A DNA stretch of 55,272 nt from assembly GCF_017745095.1 (NCBI RefSeq), contig NZ_JAGHZZ010000012.1, positions 1 to 55,272 on the forward strand, given 5' to 3'. The notes beneath the pieces are model-generated. The model ran no database searches. It worked only from the letters and a program-made list of their open reading frames with translations, and was not told where the DNA came from. This DNA is from Sporocytophaga sp. (lineage in GTDB: Bacteria; Bacteroidota; Bacteroidia; Cytophagales; Cytophagaceae). Shown here in pieces: positions 9,001-16,676 of this stretch. The translations under genes and the position numbers were made by a program. Every line of letters begins with the position of its first letter. Within the stretch, counting starts at the first letter, position 1.

Positions 9001-11950
9001 TCAGATTGACTGTCAATACCTGCGGCTGCAGAATACTTACATTAATTGAAACACTGCAATTATCAGAAGGGTCAGTGACTTTTAATGAATATGTTCCTGC
9101 TGGCATAGCGGTTACATCCTTTGTTGTTGCAAAATTACCTCCGGAAGGATTTTTCCATTGATAAGTATAAGTTCCACCATAACCGCCTGATGGTGTTACA
9201 GAAGCTGTTCCCGTGCTACCACCATTACAGAGCACATCCGTCTGCTGGTTGACAACCACTCCTATTGAACAGCCAAGGTTTGGACTGAAATTACCTGTAT
9301 AGGTACATCCTTTACTATCAGTAACGGTAAAAGTATAATCTGTATTAGCTCTCAGACTATTTACGTTTTGTCCGGTCTGGCCGTCTGACCATAATACGCT
9401 ATATGGAGGGGTTCCCCCCATGATAGCTGTGATATTGGCTGTTCCTCTTATTGAGCCTTCCGACACTACTGCTGATAAAGAGGCCAAAGGTTCAGAAACC
9501 GTTATACTTGCTCCAGTAGTATAACTGGCATTACAATTATTTGCATCTGTAACCGAAACTGTGTAGACCCCGGCTGCCAGATCTGAAAGATCTTCGTTTG
9601 TGGATGAAAATCCGGCTGGTCCTGACCAAAGTATTGTATAAGGCGCTGTACCTCCTGCCACTGTCATATTGATTGAGCCATTATTAAGGCCTTTACAGCT
9701 GACATTGGTCTTGGATAACAATACTGTAAATTCTCCCGGGCTACCGATTGTAAAATTCTTAGTCTGGCTACAATTTTTATCGTCTTTAACTGTTAGAGAA
9801 TAACTTCCTGGATTAAGATTACTAACAGCAGGCAATATTGAAACTATGTTCTGGCTTTGGTCTTTCCAGGTATAAGAAAAAGGACTTGTCCCTCCGGATA
9901 TAACCGCTGTTGCTGAACCATTTCCCGCTCCAAAACAAGACGATCCGGCAGAAACAACATCCAGAGTGAAAACCGGATCAGCAATAACATAACTGGTATT
10001 TTTAATACATCCATCCGCATTATCTGTTACCTGAAATTCATAAAAGCCTGGTGACAGATTACTTATATCCTTTACACTCGCAAATGCTGCAGAATTCTTT
10101 TTCCAGCTATAAGTCAGGTTTGTACTTCCTCCTGAAATACTTGGAACGATTGCCCCATCCGTTCCTCCCGGACATTTAATATTGGTAACAAGCGCACCTG
10201 CATCAAGGCTGCAACCGGAAGAAACCGTTGCTCCTGCTGTTGCAGTACAGCCTCTAGCATCGGTGACATTTACCGTATATGGACCAGCTGCAAGACCTGT
10301 TGGACTGGCAACAGAACTGACAATTGTAGTACCGTTTGACCAGCTGTAGGTATAAGGTGTTGTTCCTCCGGAAGCCGTCAGGTTGATGGCTCCTTTTGCT
10401 CCTGCCACTGCACTTGCTGTAAGCACGGCCGGCTGATTTATTACTATTGAAGCTGATTGTTTACTGCAATTATTGGCATCTTTTACTGTAGCTATATATG
10501 AACCCTGAGCAAGCAGGCTCAGATCTTCTGCCGTTGAAGTAAAAGACGAAGGTCCTGTCCAGGAATAAGTATAAGGCAATTTCCCTCCTGTTACATCCAG
10601 GTCTATAGCTCCGTTTGCCTGTCCGTTACATGATATATCCGTTTTCGTATAATTGATAACATGATCGTTCCCCGTTATCACTACCGGATCTGAATTTACA
10701 GTACAGACTCCATCGGTAATGGTTGCAACGTAGGTTCCTGCTGTTGTAACGGATACACTTTTGGTCGTTTTTACAGGCGATGTATTCCAAGAATATGTTC
10801 CGCTGGTGGCATTGGAAGTAAGCGCAATATTACTGCTTACGCAAAGACTCGTAGTCGAAGCTGTAACCGATTTGTTTGGCGCTGCCTGAACATTGATCGT
10901 CACAGTATTGCTTATTTCTGCCGTGGTATTACACTGGTTTCTCTTGATCTCAACCGTATAATCTCCCGATTGATTCGCGCTATAGGTATTATTAGTAGCA
11001 CCTTCTATCGCTGATCCGTTCTTTTTCCACTGATAGCTGTAAAACCCTGAAGGGGCATTCAATATTGCATTGCTACCTTCACAGATCGTTGTGTTATTAC
11101 CAGTTACTGTAACCGAGAACGGCTGGCTAGAAAAGCTACTCGCTTCCAGAAAAATACCAGAATCATACAACTTATCAAAAGCATCTCCAATGACTAATTT
11201 TATATGATAAGTTGCACAAGGAGTGACTGAATAGTCTACATCAAAGACCTTTGTGTAGCCGTCATAGGCAATAGCACTAGTTGCCGCCGAAGCTCCTGAA
11301 TTATTAAAATAATTGCCACTGCCAGGTATTAGATCGCAGTTTGTTGAAAGCCCTATTCCGTCGGTAACAGTCCCGTCATTTACAGTATTGATACTTACTT
11401 TTTTACCATTAACAGTCGCAATATTTTGTTTCCCAACAATACCAGGGCCTGAAATAAAGAATCCAAATCCATCATTGGCAGCGGAACAGTTATATTCAGG
11501 ATATTCTTCTGATGCAAACAGATAACGAAAAGTTATTTTATTTCCGGAAGGCACAAAATCAAACTCAATTGTTGTTGCTTCTTTAGTATCATTTCCAATC
11601 AAGAGGTTCAGATCTGCATCACCTGCAGAGCCTGTGAAAGAAGTTCCCTGTGAGTTGAGGATGTCATTAGGCCCTGATGCATTTGCAGCATTTCCTGTCG
11701 TCATTACAAGACCACTACCAAGCCCCTGACTCCAGCCCGAGGAAGTGAATGTTCCCACTGAAGATGGAGAACCACTAAAGGTAATATTACTTATTGTAAC
11801 ACCCTTCCCCTGGAAATTATTGGAGATCATGCTCTGAACAGATGCCGCATTGCTGGCTGGAACTACAGTCAATGATTGCCCTGATGACAGATTGGGTAAT
11901 AGTAAAATACCCAAAAAAACAATCTTAAAAAATGCCTTAAAAATCTGCAT
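1..11950 (-). CDS. Giant choice-of-anchor L / SprB-repeat / RHS protein, C-terminus beyond the window
   Basis: This is an open frame of at least 3983 codons. It starts at ATG 11950 with a signal peptide (MQIFKAFFKIVFLGILLLP), and I checked the same frame at about ten places down to position 2. Approximate layout by residue: 25-275 choice-of-anchor L domain (FRYLFASEEYPEY motif); 327-1464 about 15 SprB/PKD-like repeats of roughly 75-80 aa (YTVTVTDxNGC); 1490-1825 beta-helix-like segment; 1834-2297 six more SprB-type repeats; 2300-2437 RHS opening (HYTLYYYDQAGNLVRTVPP); 2437-3304 about 18 YCF48-like repeats (TNGGxxW); 3317-3983 YD repeats ending in the RHS core motif NHLGNVLATFSD at about 3959. 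In RHS proteins the YD repeats form a shell around a C-terminal, often toxic, domain; that end lies outside the window. Surface display or T9SS export is inferred. No T9SS sorting domain is visible because the end is missing. Confidence 0.9.
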   Translation of the reverse strand, partial: MQIFKAFFKIVFLGILLLPNLSSGQSLTVVPASNAASVQSMISNNFQGKGVTISNITFSGSPSSVGTFTSSGWSQGLGSGLVMTTGNAANASGPNDILNSQGTSFTGSAGDADLNLLIGNDTKEATTIEFDFVPSGNKITFRYLFASEEYPEYNCSAANDGFGFFISGPGIVGKQNIATVNGKKVSINTVNDGTVTDGIGLSTNCDLIPGSGNYFNNSGASAATSAIAYDGYTKVFDVDYSVTPCATYHIKLVIGDAFDKLYDSGIFLEASSFSSQPFSVTVTGNNTTICEGSNAILNAPSGFYSYQWKKNGSAIEGATNNTYSANQSGDYTVEIKRNQCNTTAEISNTVTINVQAAPNKSVTASTTSLCVSSNIALTSNATSGTYSWNTSPVKTTKSVSVTTAGTYVATITDGVCTVNSDPVVITGNDHVINYTKTDISCNGQANGAIDLDVTGGKLPYTYSWTGPSSFTSTAEDLSLLAQGSYIATVKDANNCSKQSASIVINQPAVLTASAVAGAKGAINLTASGGTTPYTYSWSNGTTIVSSVASPTGLAAGPYTVNVTDARGCTATAGATVSSGCSLDAGALVTNIKCPGGTDGAIVPSISGGSTNLTYSWKKNSAAFASVKDISNLSPGFYEFQVTDNADGCIKNTSYVIADPVFTLDVVSAGSSCFGAGNGSATAVISGGTSPFSYTWKDQSQNIVSILPAVSNLNPGSYSLTVKDDKNCSQTKNFTIGSPGEFTVLLSKTNVSCKGLNNGSINMTVAGGTAPYTILWSGPAGFSSTNEDLSDLAAGVYTVSVTDANNCNASYTTGASITVSEPLASLSAVVSEGSIRGTANITAIMGGTPPYSVLWSDGQTGQNVNSLRANTDYTFTVTDSKGCTYTGNFSPNLGCSIGVVVNQQTDVLCNGGSTGTASVTPSGGYGGTYTYQWKNPSGGNFATTKDVTAMPAGTYSLKVTDPSDNCSVSINVSILQPQVLTVNLTKTEIKCNNETNGGFISEVSGGTPVYTYVWKKGGTVISGVQPPFKVLSGQGAGSYTLTITDKNNCTATSSAATLANPSVLNATSTATNVACNGGSTGAVTLAISGGWSPYTVAWTEATSGYNATTKDISGIKAGTYTAVITDLYGCTKNVPSVSVTQPNILNATTTPTHLTCYGGTNGAIAVTPSGGTTPYTYAWSQFGATLATNPTSQNQTGLKAGPYTVTISDAKGCQYPTTITLTEPDGPSIIAATSATFCQGDSVKLSSSVTSSNGTYQWTRKVGTTVTTLPGTGSFIYAKISGMYQVKVTRANGCVETSAPFQVTVNPVPVATIVPSAVGFCEGGEVTLTSSITGQSYEWRLNNIIIPNTNNSRTITANVGGTYSLLVTTRLCNAAIVNSSITRYPKFTLTATGVNTTCPGATNGSITLATSGTNNIPYVYDWQHVAGTSNPANQTGLSAGAYTVTVTDNVGCVVNNTTEIKEPTLSVTPTVTNSSCNGANNGSINLNVNFTQAPGNPAPPSTPQNDCYSGSKATTYSCSQSCARNAVANDNISAANNGVNGETIIVCIPQNTSFNGNITVNKGGTLILPANSTYASGTVTLNSGSTFIVCGTFNPSGLNMNGGTLVINGLSTLPYIITTAGSTIKNYGTLNMNGFELRGGTLENYATLTCTAGDAVLPTGYSGILNNYHNLTIRGIYLNSATAVFTNGGTVTASNTVSNAGTINNNCTLNINNGATGILYNNNILNNAGALNVTQLFSSTAGVSVINHNKGKITVTDKIEFKNQFKLAAGTEIQTKDLYIWGNLNGIGSSCASVKVSGITSNPSSGTNIGEVNGRVDICDANGIETRGTVNSPATTDCSCTPGQGVTCSVTWNTGATTNTISSLAPGTYTANLVCAGCSTSYNYTITQPDALNATTNITNVTCKGKNNGIIVATVSGGTAPYTFAWTNVSAPSVITSTGATSTASLLPPGTYSLTVTDSKNCTKTVGSLVITEPAQLAATVTKTDASCKGGKDGTLTAVPAGGSAPYTYLWSGTSQSGVTATALTAGIYTVTVTDTKGCIATANGTVGESETPCGGGICSDFKLDLMGVSPICAGATNGALVANVSGGQGTITYDWSHISGTNDGPNAGQVGAGSYSVTVSDSRGCTQSKTETLKNNDVPCPKPCTLITSISGTDNTCPGGNVGAANLIIQGGEAPFKIDWKHIPGNDNIEDLVNLTSGPYTVTVTDASGVCAHTSTVSIKEPDYLRIFTGDMELCPGTTTVLTSSSLVNNSWSTGATTRSITVTAPGTYTLNIGQGCPGLSASVTITAKTDCTPQKFLCNPTASPIVTISDSCGKELINTAIYNARQKYTTYIADVKTSFQTKYIDKCLSSYEDFGVKYGDKEHHYTLYYYDQAGNLVRTVPPAGVKKITSQTSLAQIKVDRKNNQRTVFTDHTLATTYTYNSLNQLVAQNVPDHQTMDILSTVSSNNGLEAGLQVTGTQFTGNGNGFLTGNLGGKGYIYSTTDNGKTWSLLSAVGTMTLNDVNIRSTGVGFAVGDRGTVLKTTNGGANWTILPIGTAANLISVYLYDDNTGVIYEKSGMIWEISSGGTTITQNTTLNTLLAGKEATDVNFTSNNLAYLTANINNQGYLYSSSGSPAGKTWTAMTAIWANTLTRVQMLNANSGIAAGDDGTILKSTDGGANWSAVATGINGSVTDMFFRDMNQGVLLSGGNIIKTSDGGKTWANASSAATTYTDLDILPSYVGFAVKSNGAVENTSNGGLSWKAKTNLNSSKTYSAISTRSASDVYAGATDGSLYVSSDGAGTWTSIATNTAGGALPVSAIAAIHFKDASNGCVLANGTIYKTTNAGPSGTTWTSIVGPGVKDMYFNDASRGEAIYTNGTVKITADGGQTWAVAVTNLTGTTDARSIHFFDANNGAVVSGDGRIYVTANAGSVWTDRGGKVIPTALNGVQVTTSSTTGYAVGTDGTVLKTTNNGALWKLAPTGVSYNLTDVCFKSNTAGVITSSTGQVLYTSTGGGTSASGWSTALPATPAKALYKTALAGTDFYVAGDNGSIFRSADGSSWSPVVSGMIESIRSLAISGSTGLGVGVAGKIIRSTTAGTAGVTFASVSNVDAQILYATDMVSPVIGYAVGKDGAAAKTNNGGLTWTDLNSSTRRTLRSVDFIDANKGIAVGDAGTAGSTGTIIRTVNGGTDNFTASVSVSPAATNINFKDVQYVNENLAFAVGANTSNQGVIYKSVNGGASWTQESVTGASSLNAVYFVDASFGFAAGDGGSLFKASLSGTTYSWTKITDGVIGSNNFRDVHFVDYKTGYLVGDGGVILKTIEGGIATTWVNRSISGNTNTLLSMTFSDRNNLVISGNSSTVLKMDDERDTYSSKMWYDELGRIIVSQNTKQFNFSPKQGYSYTVYDNLGRITEVGEILQTPANSISTKTKSNNGTQVPTAAFLTWLAQGDKRQITKSYYDVATFTIPGLTQENLKKRVASVTYQEASGTAYDHATHYSYDIHGNVKSLVQDNTALTTVLSGTGESQRFKKIDYTYDLISGNVNEVAYQQGKPDQFFHRYAYDADNRITHAYTSENGIVWNRDAKYFYYKHGPLARTELGHDKAQAMDYAYTIQGWVKSVNSGTLDVTRDVGKDANQNALTGKDGLNKNVGKDAYGYNLHYFDGDYKPIGTISALNDMIPSAAGITSLNTDAPGLYNGNISRMTTVITDGNPTSATFGQALPQTTTYRYDQLNRITQMKAYSSINLATNAWNAANDGSYQETFKYDPNGNILKLKRNGKLVTTGTTSPLAMDDLTYKYETIANGYTRNTNRLRSVGDIVSNTNYADDIDNQIDNNYDYDEIGNLKFDDQEKIANIEWTVSGKISKVTRSSSSTKPDMEFKYDAQGNRVAKIEKPAATKGDASTWITTYYVRDASGNVMSTYELSKSASVQEFFWKEQSVYGSSRLGMVNLNRNFTTLGAVSNTMFATKTGIKLFEGSNHLGNVLATFSDRKIPVVSGTNVLS
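2040..4640 (-). repeat. YCF48/BNR-like propeller repeats inside the RHS region
   Basis: About 18 units of roughly 42 aa occur at about 125-nt spacing. They follow the pattern V-Y-F-x-D-x-x-x-G-x-x-x-G-x-x-G-x-I-x-K-T-T-N-G-G-x-x-W, which is typical of YCF48-like photosystem assembly factors and of many bacterial secreted beta-propellers. They sit between two RHS/YD stretches: N-S-L-N-Q-L-V on the N-terminal side and W-Y-D-E-L-G-R on the C-terminal side. The number suggests two or three propellers; that is inference. Confidence 0.75.
5060..10975 (-). repeat. SprB-type repeat blocks (about 15 + 6 units) in the giant protein
   Basis: Repeating coding units are centred on Tyr-Thr-Val-Thr-Val-Thr-Asp followed by a Cys. 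The Tyr-Thr cores fall near positions 10950, 10720, 10500, 10270, 10035, 9790, 9560, 9330, 9080, 8835, 8595, 8345, 8105, 7870 and 7635. After a 1-kb beta-helix-like break they resume near 6355, 6100, 5870, 5610, 5360 and 5140. Spacing is 220-260 nt. Units have diverged, so this is an old protein repeat and not a recent DNA expansion. SprB of Flavobacterium johnsoniae, a gliding adhesin, has the same repeat family; its role here is unknown. Confidence 0.8.
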
Positions 11951-11987
11951 TGAATTTGATTTATTAAATACGATAATTTAATTCCCT

Positions 11988-14900
11988 TTAGTTACTTCCG
12001 TTAAATACCGGTGATTTACAATCCGCAATATTCATATGCGGTGAATACCCCAAAAATTCAACATATGTCTTCTTCTGAACGCCAGCTACAGTGTAGTTCA
12101 CAAGCCCTATCAACTTGAAATTATGTTGAGGATCATTGCTTGTTTTGTCTACCCTGATCGAATGAAAGCTCACTATGTCACCGAATCCTGCTCCTGCTGG
12201 CATGTTCGACGGTGTATAAATTTCAAACAGTCTGGTTCCGGCAACTGTACTGCCATTAATAGCCTCAAGTATTCCCGCAAAAGTACCCAAAGCCACAGAA
12301 CCTCTCCAGCGAAGCTGAGCCCCTGTCAATCCTGTATTTGCTTTTAATGAGCTGATAAATGAGTCATCATAAGGCTGAATCGTAGGATCCAATGTGACCT
12401 GCGCTACAAACTGGTTTAGTTTGGGTTGATGGGAAATTCCATCAGGTCCCATTCCTCCTGTATAGGAGAAGATCAGCATATTGAAAAGGTTCATAATATC
12501 AATAGCACCATTTGTGGTTGTACACACTACTGGTTTCGGACAGGTCATCGGATTCATGTCAATACAACCGGTAAAGCCTTTGATAGGAATCTTAATATCA
12601 GCCTTTGTCTGGTCGTTATATGTTACCTGCACTTTAGCATAAGCTTCGAACGCCTTGCCAGGATGAAGATTATCCAATGGATCATAGTTCAGACAACAAA
12701 TACCTTTAATATCAGACCATGCAAATGTTTTCGCCACCATTTGTCCTGTAGAAATATCCTTTACCTGATAAGAACTTTGCATGGTAAGCTGAAGATTACA
12801 GCTTTTCAATATTGAAGTTGTTGGCCCATTTCTCCTGTTTAATTTTACAGCAAGCACAGTATTTGTTGTATTTGCCGCATCAATCTGCCAAAAGGTTTCT
12901 CCTAATGCTCCTGTAAAACCAAGGGCCGCCTCAAAATCAGGCGTATATTCCTGGATTTCTCCTGTCGGATAACAGCTCAACTGAAAATCACTGTTAAGAC
13001 GTTTAACAGGTTGCGTTGCCAGTGCATTCAGCAAACTTTCAAAATCTTTAACCACCGGGCATTGTCCGCAGGTCTCAAAATAAGAGAATTGAGCTTTTGC
13101 TTTCATTTCATTAATTACCAATGTATTCTGCTCAGGACAATTTACTTTCTGAAATTGACCGTTACTTTCTTCATCATAGCAGGTATAAGCATCCAGAGAT
13201 TCACTTTCAACCATATCATTAGCCGTCGGAAATCTCTTTACCTTGTCTTTATACAATCTGAAAGAGAATATACTGCATGGCTGGCGATAGTTCCAGAATT
13301 GAGTAGGCCACCACCTGTAATTGCCGTTTGCCGTATTTGTCGGATTATCATATCTGAAAAAATCGTTTTTAAAATAGCTAAACTTCTTATCACCAACGCA
13401 TCCGTTATAGGACTGATTGTTGATCGCATACTTCGTCGCCTTCTGCTCCATGAATTTCTGTTTCAGGGATAAATACATTCCCCTATACTGCTGCCATACC
13501 TTATCATCAAAAGTAATAGTTCCTGTAAGACAATTGGTTGCACAACCTCCTGATCCAGAGTTATTATAGTTGGGGCATTTGACGATTCCGTAAGCAACTT
13601 TATCAAGAGAATATGATCCCATATAAGCAGACATACTTCTTTTCATGGCGTCGTATTCAGCCTGATCAAACAGTGGATTGATCGCAAGATTACTAGAGAA
13701 ATAAGGATCTACAGACAGAGCAGCATTTGAGCCCAGAGGCGTAAGATAACCTGAAGGAGCCTGAGTAAGTTGGTCTGCATTAAGCCAGCTCATATCAAAA
13801 GTATGACTCGCATTATTGGAAATACAAAAATTATAATTTTCATACTCCGGATGATAAAGCACCAGTGACTTTGCCCAGGAATCTTTCCAGTTAAGGAAAA
13901 AGTCATGAACATCTAAAAGAGCTTCCGGTTTCACATATTCAAATCCATCAATTGTTACAACAGTTGATCCTTCAAGAATTTTCGGTTCATATTCTCCCAC
14001 TTCATTGAGCGTAACCTGAACGAATGACGGTAAACCTGTTTCATCTATATATCCCTCTCTTGTGACACCCGCCTGATCTTTGTAATATGGCTGCCTCCAA
14101 TTATGTCCACCCATGTTAAAAGATTTCATAGGGAGCTCATTATTCTTATTAAATATGGATAAAGGAAATTTTTCCGGATCAAAAACACCTTCAGCGGTTA
14201 TAAGCTCACCATATTGGCCCATAGGCCCCATGTCCATAAGCATATTCTGGTATGCTTCTTCACAATTGATGGGATCGTTATCACAGAATTCCTGACATTC
14301 AGCATACAGTTGATTATATTCCTCTTCAGTTAAACAAGGATCGCAGGCAGCGTTGACATTGATATCATACTGGGAATAGGCTCCAAGTTTTGTTAAGCAC
14401 TGGTCACAAGTCATATGACATGAAGCTGTATCAACCTTACTGATTTCAGATGCTATAAAATCGTCCACGGTTAAAAGACATGCATTCGATTTCAGATAAT
14501 TGTCCGTATAAAAATCAAGCGCCTCTCTGTTTACTGTAAGTACCTTTGAAATCGTATAATTACCAACTTCCAGCGGTACTTTGGTTTTTGCCCATCCTGC
14601 GGGAGCAGTAAATGATGGAGGGGTTGCACTGCACAATGGAGTATAATTGCCGGCGCGGATAGCATCGATGATACTCTGGCCAATTACAGTGGATGTTGAA
14701 TTAGGAACAGTGCTTAATCCTACAAGAAATTGTTCTCCGCATTCATTGGTAAGCATGATCTCCAGATCAAGAACACAATTGTAGCACATATCCGTTGTTA
14801 CCGATCCATTCACACACTGCTCAAGATATTTCTCTCCTGTAAGTGTATAGTTGAATTCTCTTGTTCCTTTTGTTGAAACAAGTAACTGACTTTCATATAT

Positions 14901-16670
14901 TTTCGACCTCCCTGAAATTCTTTGGAGATTACCGTCTTTTTCCGTTGGCAATGTCTTATTAAGAAGATCCCCTTGTATTACATTAATTGTTTCGTCAGTA
15001 CTCTGAACGTTATCATTCTTAAGTGAGTCAAGATTCAATGGCGCTTGTCCGGCCAATGCAGTAGCAATCACCCGTCCCTGAGGATCAAGATAAGAAACAC
15101 TTACCTGTCCATTAGCATCCACTACCATGTTCTTTTTATACCTTTCCATTGGACCTACTTCTGTGCCGAACAGTCTGTCTAGCTCCTCCTGAAGTGTGGG
15201 TTTCCCGTAAAAGTATTTCGTTTCATGATTGCTTCCCAGCTTATGATTTGTCCCAACTCCACTCTGACTCTTTATCCTTCCCGTGTTATCAGGAGTGTAT
15301 TCAGTATGGGTAAAAGGGTAACCTTCTGCATCAGGAATATATTGATTGACATCAAGAGATTTATCAGGATTCTGAGGACTATAATAGTTTGAAGCTCCAC
15401 TACCAGTATTCATACTTTCTGCAGTTGGTTTGCAGTTTCCGGTGGAATTGTCAAAATTGTCCTTATTATAAGCCGTTCCCTGGTTATTCTGATTAAATGC
15501 AGGTTTATAGCCGATCTTGGAATCAGCAGTTGGCACAGGCAGTACCTGAATCGCTCCTTTACCTTCATGATCATAAATAGTCTCTCCGACTATAGTTTTG
15601 TCTTCCGAGTTAATTTTACTAACGACTTGACGGCTTCTTAGACTTCCGTCAAAATAAGTCACAGCAACTTTATTCTTGCCTTCTTCAGCAAAACTCACAC
15701 TATTCTGCCAGTTCAGGTTTTGTTCATGTCCAGTAACAGGAAATTTATCAGGAAACTGTGCAAGTGTAGTATAGGCTCCGGCCTGGTCTGACCAATTGCC
15801 ATATATGTTTTTCTTATAATTATCTGCCTTGTTCCTGCTCACACCCCTTACCCTATATATCAGATAACCTCTTTCATATATCAGTGGTATTCTGTAAAAG
15901 TTATTAAAGGTATTAACTCTTGTACTGTTGAATTTGAAAGTAGAAGCATCGATCTTAATACCAGAGGGGTCAATTGCAAGATTGGTATTTGCATCATAAT
16001 CATTTACATGAGCCCATTCAAGCTCATACTCCTCTGCGCCCTGAACAAAATCCCAGTAAACCTCTAACTCTCCCCTGCTACTCACCATTGAATTGTGGTC
16101 TGCTGATGGGATCTGAGTTCTGTTAAAAGAATAGAATCTTGTGACCTGCACTTCTGCATCAATGGCAAGATTCATCGTGACATTTGATACAGACGGAGTT
16201 ACCCTGACAACTGTAACTTCCATTCTGTTTCCTCCAGCTATCTGGTAAATATTTTTATCCTGATAGGGCGCATCGTATTTGTAATCCAGTGTTAGAACAG
16301 GATTAGGACTTACCGTTATGGCCTTAAAATCGTTAAGTGTATTGTCCCATATATAGTAAACAACGGAAAGTTCAACATCAACAGAATAATTAGTACTCTG
16401 ATAAACCTTGCTTGTCTGGTCTATGCTGAGAATTACCCTGTTAAGAAAGCTATAGTTATCAAACGAATTCTTCCATGAATTACTTCCGGAAGGATTACTC
16501 TTCATAAAATTGTACTTATTGTCTCTTACATCCAGATATAAACCCTGTTTTACCTGACTACCTGATGCCCGGACATTTACAACCTCGTCTGCCGCTTGTA
16601 ATTCATAGGTAGCAAACAGCAAGCATTGTAAAAAAATAAGAAACTTAAAAATTACCTGAATTGATTTCAT
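11988..16670 (-). CDS. Secreted RHS-type protein with DUF6443-like region and Cys-rich middle
   Basis: The product is 1560 aa with an N-terminal signal peptide (hydrophobic core FKFLIFLQCLLFATYEL, cut near Ala26). Residues about 190-310 look like a fibronectin-type sandwich. Residues about 315-560 carry hallmarks of Bacteroidota RHS proteins: YFDGSLRSRQ, IYDHEGKGAIQVLPVP, YTPDNTGRIKSQSGVG, HETKYFYGKPT, NMVVDANGQVSVSYLDPQGR. Residues about 614-800 are rich in cysteine, with CxxC and CxxCxxC clusters that suggest disulfides or metal binding. No YD-repeat sheath or core follows; those are in the next gene, which starts 37 nt downstream. The split suggests that the two products assemble. The function is not known. 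Confidence 0.85.
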   Translation of the reverse strand: MKSIQVIFKFLIFLQCLLFATYELQAADEVVNVRASGSQVKQGLYLDVRDNKYNFMKSNPSGSNSWKNSFDNYSFLNRVILSIDQTSKVYQSTNYSVDVELSVVYYIWDNTLNDFKAITVSPNPVLTLDYKYDAPYQDKNIYQIAGGNRMEVTVVRVTPSVSNVTMNLAIDAEVQVTRFYSFNRTQIPSADHNSMVSSRGELEVYWDFVQGAEEYELEWAHVNDYDANTNLAIDPSGIKIDASTFKFNSTRVNTFNNFYRIPLIYERGYLIYRVRGVSRNKADNYKKNIYGNWSDQAGAYTTLAQFPDKFPVTGHEQNLNWQNSVSFAEEGKNKVAVTYFDGSLRSRQVVSKINSEDKTIVGETIYDHEGKGAIQVLPVPTADSKIGYKPAFNQNNQGTAYNKDNFDNSTGNCKPTAESMNTGSGASNYYSPQNPDKSLDVNQYIPDAEGYPFTHTEYTPDNTGRIKSQSGVGTNHKLGSNHETKYFYGKPTLQEELDRLFGTEVGPMERYKKNMVVDANGQVSVSYLDPQGRVIATALAGQAPLNLDSLKNDNVQSTDETINVIQGDLLNKTLPTEKDGNLQRISGRSKIYESQLLVSTKGTREFNYTLTGEKYLEQCVNGSVTTDMCYNCVLDLEIMLTNECGEQFLVGLSTVPNSTSTVIGQSIIDAIRAGNYTPLCSATPPSFTAPAGWAKTKVPLEVGNYTISKVLTVNREALDFYTDNYLKSNACLLTVDDFIASEISKVDTASCHMTCDQCLTKLGAYSQYDINVNAACDPCLTEEEYNQLYAECQEFCDNDPINCEEAYQNMLMDMGPMGQYGELITAEGVFDPEKFPLSIFNKNNELPMKSFNMGGHNWRQPYYKDQAGVTREGYIDETGLPSFVQVTLNEVGEYEPKILEGSTVVTIDGFEYVKPEALLDVHDFFLNWKDSWAKSLVLYHPEYENYNFCISNNASHTFDMSWLNADQLTQAPSGYLTPLGSNAALSVDPYFSSNLAINPLFDQAEYDAMKRSMSAYMGSYSLDKVAYGIVKCPNYNNSGSGGCATNCLTGTITFDDKVWQQYRGMYLSLKQKFMEQKATKYAINNQSYNGCVGDKKFSYFKNDFFRYDNPTNTANGNYRWWPTQFWNYRQPCSIFSFRLYKDKVKRFPTANDMVESESLDAYTCYDEESNGQFQKVNCPEQNTLVINEMKAKAQFSYFETCGQCPVVKDFESLLNALATQPVKRLNSDFQLSCYPTGEIQEYTPDFEAALGFTGALGETFWQIDAANTTNTVLAVKLNRRNGPTTSILKSCNLQLTMQSSYQVKDISTGQMVAKTFAWSDIKGICCLNYDPLDNLHPGKAFEAYAKVQVTYNDQTKADIKIPIKGFTGCIDMNPMTCPKPVVCTTTNGAIDIMNLFNMLIFSYTGGMGPDGISHQPKLNQFVAQVTLDPTIQPYDDSFISSLKANTGLTGAQLRWRGSVALGTFAGILEAINGSTVAGTRLFEIYTPSNMPAGAGFGDIVSFHSIRVDKTSNDPQHNFKLIGLVNYTVAGVQKKTYVEFLGYSPHMNIADCKSPVFNGSN

Positions 16671-16676
16671 ACACTA

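Noticed and set aside
388-9161. Many plus-strand reading frames of 60-140 codons within the first 12 kb
   Set aside because: They lie antisense to the continuous minus-strand frame of the giant protein, have no recognisable domains and follow its codon periodicity.
5060-10975. Regular 220-260-nt spacing that could suggest a tandem DNA array or a CRISPR-like repeat
   Set aside because: The regularity comes from diverged SprB-type protein repeats; no DNA unit is conserved and no unique spacers alternate with identical repeats.
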